From Curtobacterium pusillum (lineage in GTDB: Bacteria; Actinomycetota; Actinomycetes; Actinomycetales; Microbacteriaceae), in contig CP018783.1 of NCBI GenBank assembly GCA_002025645.1, positions 1,736,001-1,800,000 of the forward strand: a DNA stretch of 64,000 bases, in the 5' to 3' direction. Within the stretch, counting starts at the first letter, position 1. Each line of letters starts with the position of its first letter. The notes under the pieces were generated by a model. That model did no database searches and had not been told where the DNA came from. It saw nothing but the letters and a program-made list of their open reading frames with translations. The position numbers and the translations under genes are program-made. This document shows positions 42,920 through 50,961 of this stretch, piece after piece.

Positions 42920-43851
42920 GACGCTGTGCCCGTCTCAAGCCACCGCACGTCCTCATCGGAGAGGGTGAGTCCCAGCGCTGCCACCGAGCCGTCGAGCTGT
43001 TCCGCGGTTCGCGGTCCGATCGCCGCCCAGGTGGCGGGTCGGTGGAGCGTCCACGCGAGCGCGAGGATCCCGGGCTCGGTGCCGAGGTTTGCCGCGAGCG
43101 TCCGGCACCGCTCGCGGCGCCGGGCGTTCTCGTCCGATTCGAAGATCGTTGACCGTGTCGGCGTGTCGGCACCGTCGGTGCGCGAGAAGTAGCCGCCGGC
43201 CTGCGACGACCAGGCGAAGAGCGGGGACTTGGCATGTTCGAGCATCGCGAGCACGTCCCCGTCCGCGGCGAGGTTGCCGGGCCGCAGGCGTTCCGGCGCC
43301 GGTGCGGCGAGGCCGTACTGGTAGCTCGCGATCGCGGTCTGCCCGTCGGCTGCGAGGAGGGTCGCGAGCTGGGCGAAGCGATCCGGCTGCCAGTTCGACG
43401 CCCCGACGTGACGAGCCCGACCGGACGAGACGATCTCGAGCAGCGTGTCCGCAAGTTCCCGGACGGTCCGGTCGGGGTCGTCGGTGTGATACAGCACGAT
43501 GTCGGCGGCATCGACGTTCAGCGCCGCGATCGAGGCGTCGAGGTGCTCAAGGACGAGCGCGCGGTCGAGCGGGATGTCACCCTTCGAGGCGGGATCGTGC
43601 CCGATCTTCGTCATGACCCGGAGCGCTCCGGGGTGCTCGGCGTTCCACGAGCCGATGGCCGCCTGCGCCGCTCCGCCCTTGTACGAGTGTGCGGTCTCGA
43701 CCAACCGACCCCCGACCTCGGCGAAGTGGTCGAGTCGCGCGAACGACTCGCCGAGTGGTTCGGTGCCGAACGGCCCTCCGAGCACGAGTCTTGTGACGTC
43801 GGGCGCATCCTCGCCGATCCCGATGAGGTCCGTGAGCGTCTGGTTCGTCAT
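42916..43851 (-). CDS. aldo/keto reductase-like protein, Asp-to-Glu variant
   Basis: TIM-barrel protein of 311 residues. Tyr in 'VETAHSYKGG', Lys in 'VMTKIGHDP' and His in 'IVLYHTDDP' match the reductase tetrad, but the usual Asp before Tyr is Glu. This variant, and the 'LVLGGPFG' start, is shared with the protein at 53546, so the two form a subgroup. The substitution may change the reaction; this clade may not be simple reductases. ATG at 43851 has AGGAGC upstream. First gene of a two-gene operon with the triple SnoaL protein, under the operator at 43944. Confidence 0.8.
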   Translation of the reverse strand: MTNQTLTDLIGIGEDAPDVTRLVLGGPFGTEPLGESFARLDHFAEVGGRLVETAHSYKGGAAQAAIGSWNAEHPGALRVMTKIGHDPASKGDIPLDRALVLEHLDASIAALNVDAADIVLYHTDDPDRTVRELADTLLEIVSSGRARHVGASNWQPDRFAQLATLLAADGQTAIASYQYGLAAPAPERLRPGNLAADGDVLAMLEHAKSPLFAWSSQAGGYFSRTDGADTPTRSTIFESDENARRRERCRTLAANLGTEPGILALAWTLHRPATWAAIGPRTAEQLDGSVAALGLTLSDEDVRWLETGTAS

Positions 43852-43943
43852 GCTGCTCCTGTCTTCTTCGTCGAAGCGGGCGATCTGGCGGGACGGTGTT
43901 GACATCCCCCGCTCGCATTCTTACCGTAACACTGTTGACTTGT

Positions 43944-43963
43944 ATCGTTGAGCAATCTTGCTC
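43944..43963. promoter_or_regulatory. GntR-type operators between the reductase and binding-protein genes
   Basis: ATCGTTGAGCAAT (43944-43956) is identical to the copy before the CUT1 permeases at 22763. It overlaps the perfect inverted repeat GAGCAA-TC-TTGCTC (43950-43963). TTGACT at 43935 is a possible -35. The region is divergent, so one site may serve both directions. Confidence 0.65.
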
Positions 43964-44025
43964 AGCGCTGACGGTCGACAGCCGCGTGAGCGGCTGACCG
44001 GTACGACTTCGAGGGAGAAGTTCAC

Positions 44026-45420
44026 ATGCACCGACGGACGACCACGCCGATCAGGACCCCGCTCCGACGACGGGCGCTCACGGGCGTCGCGGTCGCCTCG
44101 GCCCTCGCCCTCGCGCTGACGGCCTGCAGTGCAGGAGGAAGCCCCTCGACGAGCACGGCGGACCTGCCGTCGGCCTCGGAGATGCCGACGGTCACCGAGT
44201 GCGCAGGCGCCGCGACCGCGACGATCTGGTCCTTGCAGAACTCCCAGGCGCAGGCGGATCTGGACTCGGCGATGGCGGCGGCTTACGCGAAGCAGTGCCC
44301 CGGCACGAAGATCCAGTACCAGTACTACCCGGCGAACTCGCTCAACGAGAAGGTCACCACGATCCTGGCGTCCGGAACGCCCCCGACCGCGATCGAGCCG
44401 ACCGACCCCGCCGCGATGGAACAGTACGTGCACTCGGGGGCGCTCCTCGACGCCGGCAAGCTCCTCAAGACGGCCGACCCGGACTGGGAGTCGAAGTTCC
44501 TGCCGTCGGCGCTCGACGTCACCAAGCTGGACGACAGCGGCGAGGTGTACGGCTTCCCGACGTTTGGGGCGTCCCCCATCACGCTGTGGTGGAACAAGGA
44601 CGTCTTCAAGAAGGTCGGACTCACCCACGCGCCGACGACGCTCGCCGAACTCGACGCCGACGTTCAGAAGCTGAAGAAGGCGAGCATCATCCCGGTCGCG
44701 CTCGGCGACCAAGACAAGGCGCCGAGCGACTTCTGGGCCCAGTACCTCGTCGAGCGCGAAGGCGGCAGCGCACCGTTCCAGTCAGTGCGCGACGGCAAAA
44801 CGGACGCATGGTCGGACCCGGCCATCATCGAGGGCCTCACACAGTTGCAGCAGCTCTCGAAGGACGGCGCGTTCGGAACCGGGTTCGACAGCACCGGTGA
44901 CCAGAACGGTGCTGATCGCGCACTCTTCTACTCCGGCAAGGCCGCGATGATGCTCGCCCCGGCGAACTTCCTTTCGAAGATCTCCGCGATCGACCCTGAC
45001 TTCGTCAAGTCGGGTGCAGTCGGGTACGCCCAGTTCCCGAGCGGAAAGCAGAGCGAGCGGACGGTCGACGGCAACGCCTCGGTGAACTTCTTCGTCACGG
45101 CAAAGTCATCGAAGGCCTCCCAGCAGCTCCTGGCCTCGTACTTCACGACGATGCTGTCGTCGGAGGCCTACGCGAAAGGCGAGGCGTCCGTGGGCGTCGT
45201 GCCGGCCGTGGCGGACGCCGACCAGTACATCCCGGACACGGTGGCGGGCAAGGCGGTCTCGTGGGCGTACGAGCTCGCCTCGAAGGAGGAGATGAACGAG
45301 GCCTGGACGACGGTCCTCATCGACAACGACACGGTGCTCGAGGACAACACCGCCGCGATCGTGAGCCGGACCGTGACCCCGCGGCAGTTCGCAACGACGA
45401 TGAACAAGACGATCGGATGA
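44026..45420 (+). CDS. CUT1-type ABC transporter substrate-binding lipoprotein
   Basis: Extracellular lipid-anchored receptor of 464 residues, family 1 sugar type. A basic N-terminus and hydrophobic stretch end at lipobox LTAC with Cys34. 'TIWSLQNSQAQADLDSAMAA' and 'FPTFGASPITLWWNKDVFKK' are characteristic. No permease is adjacent, while the CUT1 permeases at 20760-22639 lack a receptor; the shared operator suggests they form one importer. Its stop overlaps the lactonase start (ATGA), so uptake and lactone opening are coupled, as in the Dpp-like operon. Confidence 0.92.
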   Translation: MHRRTTTPIRTPLRRRALTGVAVASALALALTACSAGGSPSTSTADLPSASEMPTVTECAGAATATIWSLQNSQAQADLDSAMAAAYAKQCPGTKIQYQYYPANSLNEKVTTILASGTPPTAIEPTDPAAMEQYVHSGALLDAGKLLKTADPDWESKFLPSALDVTKLDDSGEVYGFPTFGASPITLWWNKDVFKKVGLTHAPTTLAELDADVQKLKKASIIPVALGDQDKAPSDFWAQYLVEREGGSAPFQSVRDGKTDAWSDPAIIEGLTQLQQLSKDGAFGTGFDSTGDQNGADRALFYSGKAAMMLAPANFLSKISAIDPDFVKSGAVGYAQFPSGKQSERTVDGNASVNFFVTAKSSKASQQLLASYFTTMLSSEAYAKGEASVGVVPAVADADQYIPDTVAGKAVSWAYELASKEEMNEAWTTVLIDNDTVLEDNTAAIVSRTVTPRQFATTMNKTIG

Positions 45421-46577
45421 CGCGCGAGACCGTCTTCGCCGCGATCGGCAGCGACCTCGTCCACTGCAGCGTGGACACGCGCACCGGCGAGGTCACCGAG
45501 CACGGACGGATCGCGCTACCGAGCCTCATCGAGGAGGGTGTCAGGCACCCCACGCTCCCGCTGCGCTACGTCGTGTGCACCGACCGCGAGGGCGGGCCGA
45601 ACCTGGTGGTGACGATCGACACGCAGCCGGGCAGCGGACCGCGGGTGGTCGGCGACCCGGTGGAACTCCCGGCGCGGGCGGTGCACCTGACCATCGACCC
45701 TGCAGGGGCGCTGCTCGTCGCCACCCACACGGACGCGACTGCGATAAGCATTCTGCCGGTCGACGTTGCCGGACGTCCGGGTACGCCGAGCGAACATCCG
45801 GTCGACGGCCCGCTCGGCGTCTACCTGCACGACACCGAGTTCACTCAGTCCGGCGACCGAGCCGTGCTTGTGGCGCGCGGCCAAACCGGCCGGACGGGGA
45901 CGGCCGCCGTCGCCGGTCGGGTCCACCTCACTGCAGTCGACGACGGGCGGCTCAGCGTCCTCGACACGCTGGATCTGTCCGCCGACTTCGGCGACGAGGG
46001 ATTCAACCCGCGGAACGTCGCCTTCCACCCGACACTCCCCGTCGCATACGTCACCCTCGAAGCGCAGAACCGCGTCGTCACCATCCGGTTCGACGGGGAC
46101 CGGATGGTCGCCGTCCCCGGTGCACACCCCGGTCTGCTCGACGACCCGCAGCACGCTCGGGCCAGACAGCTCGGCGGCGTGCTCGACGTCACGCCGGACG
46201 GGCGCACGCTCGTCGCGGTCACCCGTGCCGACGGTCCGATCATCGACCCGGACCGCTGGCGGACCCCTGCGGAGCTCCCCGCGTTCGAGGGCGGCGAAAA
46301 CACTCTGAGCGTGTTCCGGCTCGACCCTGACGGCGTCCCCGCGCTCGTCCAACGCATCGACTCCGGAGGGATCTCCGCTCGCTGCATCACCTTCCTCGAC
46401 CACGGCGGCATCCTGGTCGCGGCGAACAGCAAACCCATGCTCGGTCCCACTGGGAACCCTGCCGACGTGATCCCCGCTGCCCTCACCGTCTTCCGCGTCG
46501 GCGACGACGGACGCCTGACACGGCTGGCCAGCCACCCGTTCGAGGTCGGACGGGCGACACTCTGGTGGCTCGGGTGA
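45417..46577 (+). CDS. lactonase-family beta-propeller protein
   Basis: 386-residue propeller of the YbhE/6-phosphogluconolactonase type, predicted cytoplasmic. 'EGVRHPTLPLRYVVCTDREG', 'GFNPRNVAFHPTLPVAYVTL' and 'LGGVLDVTPDGRTLVAV' are typical blades. It is translated from an ATG overlapping the binding-protein stop and is followed 25 bases later by a carboxylesterase, giving a receptor-lactonase-esterase operon. Lactone hydrolysis is inferred from family and context. Confidence 0.78.
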   Translation: MTRETVFAAIGSDLVHCSVDTRTGEVTEHGRIALPSLIEEGVRHPTLPLRYVVCTDREGGPNLVVTIDTQPGSGPRVVGDPVELPARAVHLTIDPAGALLVATHTDATAISILPVDVAGRPGTPSEHPVDGPLGVYLHDTEFTQSGDRAVLVARGQTGRTGTAAVAGRVHLTAVDDGRLSVLDTLDLSADFGDEGFNPRNVAFHPTLPVAYVTLEAQNRVVTIRFDGDRMVAVPGAHPGLLDDPQHARARQLGGVLDVTPDGRTLVAVTRADGPIIDPDRWRTPAELPAFEGGENTLSVFRLDPDGVPALVQRIDSGGISARCITFLDHGGILVAANSKPMLGPTGNPADVIPAALTVFRVGDDGRLTRLASHPFEVGRATLWWLG

Positions 46578-46602
46578 CGAGACGCGGACCGAGGAGATGA
46601 CC

Positions 46603-48237
46603 ATGGACGTCGTCACGACGAAGAACGGCCGCGTCAGCGGGTACCGCGCGCAGCACCCGCACGGACACGTGGCGCACTTCCGCGGGGTGCCGTACGCAGC
46701 CCCGCCCGTCGGCGCGCTCCGATGGGCGCCGCCCATCGACCCGGTGCCGTGGACCGGCGTCCGGTCGTGCACCGAGGAAACCCCCGGAGCGATGCAGCAG
46801 TTCCACGGCGACTGGCAACGCCGTGACGGCTACGTGCCCGGGTACTACGACCGCACACCTCCGATGAGCGAGGACTGCCTGTACCTCAACGTCGCGACCC
46901 CGGACGTCACCGCGACCGCAGCGCTCCCGGTCTACGTCTGGTTCCACGGCGGCGGCCTCACCAACGGCTTCGCGAACGAGGCGCCGACGGACCCCACGGC
47001 TCTCGCCGCCCGGGGCATCGTGGTCGTGAGCGTCGCGCACCGGGTCAACGCATTCGGCTACCTCGCACTGCCGCAGCTCCGCGCCGAACAGGGCACGAGC
47101 GGCAACTACGGTCTGCGCGACCTCCTCAAGGCGATGGAGTGGATCGATGACAACATCCGCGCCTTCGGCGGCGATCCGACGAACATCACGGTGGGCGGGA
47201 TCTCCGGGGGCACGCAAAAGGCCTGCGCCATCGTCGCGCACCCCGCCAGCGTCGGCCGTGTCCGACACGTGATCACGATGAGCGGCCTGAAGTGGAAGCA
47301 GCCGCTCGCGGACCAGTCCTGGGCCGAGGAGCACGGCCGGTCCATGCTCCGGCGCCTCGGCATCGACCCCGACGCGAGCCTCGACACACTCCGCGCGCTC
47401 GACGCCGACGTGTTCCTGGAGTCGATTCCCCGCGACGCGCTCCCCGACTACATGGTGCGGGACGAGCTCCTGCCCTCCGACGACCTCGCCGCCGGCATCG
47501 ACCGATACGGTCTCGACGTCGACTGGCTCGACGGTCTGGCCCTCGGCGAAGCCGACGTCTTCGCTCGCTCGACGACTGCGCCGACGGTGCCGCTCGGCGG
47601 TGCCCGCGAACCGTTCCGGGACACGCAGCACTTCGACGAACACTTCGCGGCCCTCCTCGGGGACCTCGCACCGGCTGGCGGGCTCGCCGCCCACCTCGAC
47701 GTCTCCGACGACGACGCCTGGTCGACGGCACGACGGCTGGCGACGTCGGGCCTCGCAGGCTCGGAGCGGACCAACGTGAGTCGGAACCTCATGCTCGACC
47801 GGTTGTTCGGGCAGCACGTCGCCGACGGGGGCTCGGGCAGGGTGTTCACCTACCTGTGGAGCCACCGCCCCCCGACCGCACCGCACGACATCGGCACGCC
47901 ACGCGATCCCGCGTCGGGACTCAACTGGCACGGCGGGGACCTCTGGTACCAGTTCGGCACGACGACCGCGGACATCGCTCCCGAGCGGGCCTGGACCGAG
48001 ACCGACCGCGAGGTCGCGCACGTCCTCAGCTCGTACGTCCTCAACTTCGTGCGCACCGGCGACCCGAACGGCCCCGGCCTCCCCGAGTGGCCGAGGTCCG
48101 ACGACGACCTCGGGTGGATCGACATCGGCGACCGGGTCGTCGCCCACCGCGGACTGGACGACCGGGCCGATCCGCTCATCCGTGCGTTCGTGGAACGCGA
48201 GTACGCGTTCCGACCGGTCGCTGACGCGACCACCTGA
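46603..48237 (+). CDS. type-B carboxylesterase, second copy
   Basis: 544-residue cytoplasmic serine esterase. 'WFHGGGLTNG' at about 113-122 is the oxyanion loop, 'SEDCLYLNVA' is at 89-98, and the nucleophile GGISGG has Ser201. It shares its architecture and many blocks with the protein at 23938-25560. The ATG at 46603 is chosen because GAGGAG is six bases upstream; the ATG at 46597 is too close to it. Last gene of the receptor-lactonase-esterase operon. Confidence 0.9.
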   Translation: MDVVTTKNGRVSGYRAQHPHGHVAHFRGVPYAAPPVGALRWAPPIDPVPWTGVRSCTEETPGAMQQFHGDWQRRDGYVPGYYDRTPPMSEDCLYLNVATPDVTATAALPVYVWFHGGGLTNGFANEAPTDPTALAARGIVVVSVAHRVNAFGYLALPQLRAEQGTSGNYGLRDLLKAMEWIDDNIRAFGGDPTNITVGGISGGTQKACAIVAHPASVGRVRHVITMSGLKWKQPLADQSWAEEHGRSMLRRLGIDPDASLDTLRALDADVFLESIPRDALPDYMVRDELLPSDDLAAGIDRYGLDVDWLDGLALGEADVFARSTTAPTVPLGGAREPFRDTQHFDEHFAALLGDLAPAGGLAAHLDVSDDDAWSTARRLATSGLAGSERTNVSRNLMLDRLFGQHVADGGSGRVFTYLWSHRPPTAPHDIGTPRDPASGLNWHGGDLWYQFGTTTADIAPERAWTETDREVAHVLSSYVLNFVRTGDPNGPGLPEWPRSDDDLGWIDIGDRVVAHRGLDDRADPLIRAFVEREYAFRPVADATT

Positions 48238-48238
48238 C

Positions 48239-48279
48239 GGACGGGAGGCGCGGGACCGGCCGCACCGCGCCTCCAGTCC
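48239..48279. terminator. bidirectional hairpin terminator (GGGAGGC family)
   Basis: Arms GGACGGGAGGCGCG (48239-48252) and CGCGCCTCCAGTCC (48266-48279) with one mismatch, between convergent esterase and lactonase genes. Confidence 0.7.
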
Positions 48280-48288
48280 GGTGCTCGG

Positions 48289-49446
48289 TCACCGTGTCAC
48301 GTCCGGGATGAACGCGAGCACGCCGGGGCTCGGGACCGCCGTGCGGTCCAGCTCGGCGCCCACCGTGCCGTCGTCGGCGATCGCGAACCTGATGACCGCG
48401 TCGCTGCGCGACGCAGCCACGAACAGCTGCCGTCCGTCGGGCGAGACGGCGCACCCCTTCAGGCCGACCCCGTCGACCGCCACGGTCTGCTGCAGCGTCG
48501 CGACCCCGGTGCGCTCGTCGAGGGCGAGGACGGACAGGACCTCGTGCCCACGGACCAGCGTGTACAGCCACCGGCCCGACGGGTGGACGCGCAGGTCGGA
48601 CTGCAACGCGTCCGCCCGCGCCGGCGTGCCCGTCGGCAGGACGTCGACCGTCCCGAGCAGGTGGAACGCACCGTCGGACGTCCACGAGAACGTCTGCACG
48701 ATCGGCAGGTACTCGTGGTTCACTGCGAAGACCGGCAAGGTCGGGTGGAAGACCGCGTACCGAGGGCCCGAACCCTCGGGCGCCGAACGTTCGGCGAGCG
48801 CGACGAATGCGGACTCTGCGCGGTCGATCCCGATGGTCCGGACGACATCGCGTGCCATGTCACAGACGACGAAGCAGGAGCCGTCCGGGGCCGGCGTCAC
48901 CGAGTGCAGACATGCGGCACCGTCCGGGCCGGGCGGCCGGACATCGATGTCGACGGGTGCCCCCAGCGACCCGTCGGGCTCGAGCGGGAAGAGCACCGTG
49001 GTCGCGTCCTCGAGCACGATCTCGACGCCGAAGCCGCTGCGCCGGTCGCCCGTGATCCGCGTCACGGCGTCGCGGCTCGTGAAGTGCACGACGACGGCCG
49101 ACGCCGAACACGGATCGATCGCGATCCCCGCCGGCTGCGTGCCGAAGCTCGGACCGTGGGCGATCTCGGCGAGGCGTCCGCCCTGCCGGTCGATACGGAA
49201 CGCGTAGATCCGGCCTCCTCCGCCGTCTGAGAGCCCGGCGCGCGCGGCCGTGTCGACCTCGTCCGTGACGTAGAGGACGTCGTCGCGGATCGCCACACCG
49301 CCGACGTTCAGTCGGGGTGAACCGCTCCAGGTCGGCTCGAGCGTCCCGCTCCGGCGGTCGAGGGCGAAGACCCGCAGGCCGTCGCCGTCCGGCCCGTCCG
49401 GCATCGCGAAACTCCCGACGACTAGATGGACCTCATCACCGACCAC
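48289..49446 (-). CDS. lactonase-family beta-propeller protein
   Basis: About 385-residue propeller of the YbhE family. 'GPRYAVFHPTLPVFAVNHEY' and 'SDLRVHPSGRWLYTLVRGHE' are close to blades of the protein at 4877, making these two the most similar pair. GTG at 49446 is preferred because GGAGG is five bases upstream; the ATG at 49458 (four codons longer) overlaps that ribosome site. A weak operator-like ATTGTTCACCCTA (9 of 13) lies at 49470-49482. Monocistronic or read through from the LysR gene behind it. Confidence 0.75.
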   Translation of the reverse strand: MVGDEVHLVVGSFAMPDGPDGDGLRVFALDRRSGTLEPTWSGSPRLNVGGVAIRDDVLYVTDEVDTAARAGLSDGGGGRIYAFRIDRQGGRLAEIAHGPSFGTQPAGIAIDPCSASAVVVHFTSRDAVTRITGDRRSGFGVEIVLEDATTVLFPLEPDGSLGAPVDIDVRPPGPDGAACLHSVTPAPDGSCFVVCDMARDVVRTIGIDRAESAFVALAERSAPEGSGPRYAVFHPTLPVFAVNHEYLPIVQTFSWTSDGAFHLLGTVDVLPTGTPARADALQSDLRVHPSGRWLYTLVRGHEVLSVLALDERTGVATLQQTVAVDGVGLKGCAVSPDGRQLFVAASRSDAVIRFAIADDGTVGAELDRTAVPSPGVLAFIPDVTR

Positions 49447-49469
49447 ATCAACCTCCATTGGTGCACAGT

Positions 49470-49482
49470 ATTGTTCACCCTA
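49470..49482. promoter_or_regulatory. weak GntR-type half operator
   Basis: ATTGTTCACCCTA keeps the left half of ATTGTTSAACAAT (ATTGTTCA) but loses the right half, 9 of 13 in all. Located just before the lactonase start; uncertain. Confidence 0.25.
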
Positions 49483-49491
49483 TCGTCGAGA

Positions 49492-50367
49492 TCAGGGAGT
49501 GGCGTGCTCCCGCAGGTAGTCGCGGAACGCACGCGCTGCGGGCGGCAGTGGCCGACGGCCGTCCCAGCAGAGCAGCGCCTGGACACGCACCGGCGGATCG
49601 ATGTCAACGAGCGTCACATCGTGTGGATGCATCTTGCTGATCGTCCGTTTCTGCAGGAACGTGACGCCGAGTCCGTCCGCGACGAGCTGCGCGATCGAAG
49701 AACCGACCTCCGACGAGAAGATCACGTTCGGTTCGAAACCGGCCCGCTCGCAGATGCGCCGGATCCACTCGTCGCCGATGCTTCCCGGGTGGAACGAGAT
49801 GAAGGGGTCCGTCGCGAGGTCCTCCGGACAAAGGGCGTCCGCCGACGACAGCCGGTGGGCGGTCGGCAGGACCGCGACGAACGAGTCGCTCGCGATCGCG
49901 AACGATTCGACGTGCGCTCCGATTGCCACCGGACTCGTGACGACCACGAAGTCGCATTCGCCGCGCTCGAGGTGCTGCAGGAGCGCTGCGCTCGGCTCGC
50001 CCTGCGACAGCTGCCGGATCGCGCTCGAGGGCCGGTGGGCGAGGAACGCCGCGATCTGGTCCGACACGAAGTAGTTCGCCGCCACGTCGATGGTGTCCGC
50101 CGACCGGGTCCGTGCAGTGCGCAGTTGCGCGAGGTACCCCGACCACACCGTGCCGACGGAGTCCGCCGCGTGCAGCAGACGAGCGCCTTCGCCGGTGAGA
50201 CGAACCCGTCGCGACGTGCGCTCGAACAGCACCACCCCGAGCTCGTCCTCCACGGCGCGGATGTGCCGCGACAGTGCCGACTCGCTCACCGCCTGATTCC
50301 GCGCCGTCTCGGTGTAGCTGAGAGTCCGTGCCAGGTCGGCGAACTCCGTCAGGTACTCGATCCGCAC
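49492..50367 (-). CDS. LysR-family transcriptional regulator
   Basis: 291-residue regulator with an N-terminal helix-turn-helix ('LSYTETARNQAVSESALSRH', 'LGVVLFERTSRRVRLTGEG') and an effector domain from about 90. GTG start at 50367, four bases after the stop of the carboxymuconolactone-decarboxylase-like gene. A LysR gene at the 3' end of its likely target operon, rather than divergent from it, is less common. It may control the 54472 to 50372 genes. Effector unknown. Confidence 0.9.
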   Translation of the reverse strand: MRIEYLTEFADLARTLSYTETARNQAVSESALSRHIRAVEDELGVVLFERTSRRVRLTGEGARLLHAADSVGTVWSGYLAQLRTARTRSADTIDVAANYFVSDQIAAFLAHRPSSAIRQLSQGEPSAALLQHLERGECDFVVVTSPVAIGAHVESFAIASDSFVAVLPTAHRLSSADALCPEDLATDPFISFHPGSIGDEWIRRICERAGFEPNVIFSSEVGSSIAQLVADGLGVTFLQKRTISKMHPHDVTLVDIDPPVRVQALLCWDGRRPLPPAARAFRDYLREHATP

Positions 50368-50371
50368 GCCG

Positions 50372-50932
50372 TCACTCTACGGGGACCGGAGTGTCCAGGA
50401 ATGGCCACGGGCGCGCGTCCTGCTCGAAGCCGACCCGGAACACGTTGAGACCCCATGCGCTCAGCGAGAAGCTCCCCATACAGCCCACGAGGTCCACAAG
50501 TCCCGCCTGGCCCCAGGCGTCCGTCACCTCGGTGAACAAGGCCTCCGACAGTCCGTGCTCGACGAGAATCGAGGTCATGACCCGGTAGGCGAGGTCGAGG
50601 GCCGCGTCGTGGAACGCCGGCTCGGCGCCGCTGGCGAGACGGTCGAGACACTCCTTCGGCGTCCCCGCGTCGATGGCGTCGTCGTAGTGCGCGTACCACG
50701 CGAACGGAGAGCGGTTGTGTCGGGCGACGACGAGCACGACGAGTTCCCAGACACCCGCCGGCAGCACCGTCCGGTTCCGGCAGTGGTCACCCAAGGGCTC
50801 GACGTTCTCGGCGAGTGCGATGTTCTGCGCCCAGACCCAGAACGGCGGCGGCGCGAAACCGCCCGGTCCGAGGATCCGGTGACGGAGGGCCTCGGCCCGG
50901 TCGTCGAGAGTGGTCACGGTGAGTGCGCGCAA
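50372..50932 (-). CDS. carboxymuconolactone decarboxylase-like (AhpD-fold) protein
   Basis: 186-residue AhpD-fold protein. 'WELVVLVVARHNRSPFAWYA' followed by 'HYDDAIDAGTP' is the core helix region; the CxxC redox motif of AhpD is absent, as in true carboxymuconolactone decarboxylases. A TTG start at 50932 is proposed because AAGGAG is six bases upstream; the only later candidates (GTG at 50917) lack a ribosome site. It lies between an esterase and the LysR gene. It may act on a lactone or a carboxylated intermediate. Confidence 0.75.
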   Translation of the reverse strand: MRALTVTTLDDRAEALRHRILGPGGFAPPPFWVWAQNIALAENVEPLGDHCRNRTVLPAGVWELVVLVVARHNRSPFAWYAHYDDAIDAGTPKECLDRLASGAEPAFHDAALDLAYRVMTSILVEHGLSEALFTEVTDAWGQAGLVDLVGCMGSFSLSAWGLNVFRVGFEQDARPWPFLDTPVPVE

Positions 50933-50961
50933 CAGGTTCTCCTTGGTCGGTGCGGTGGCGG

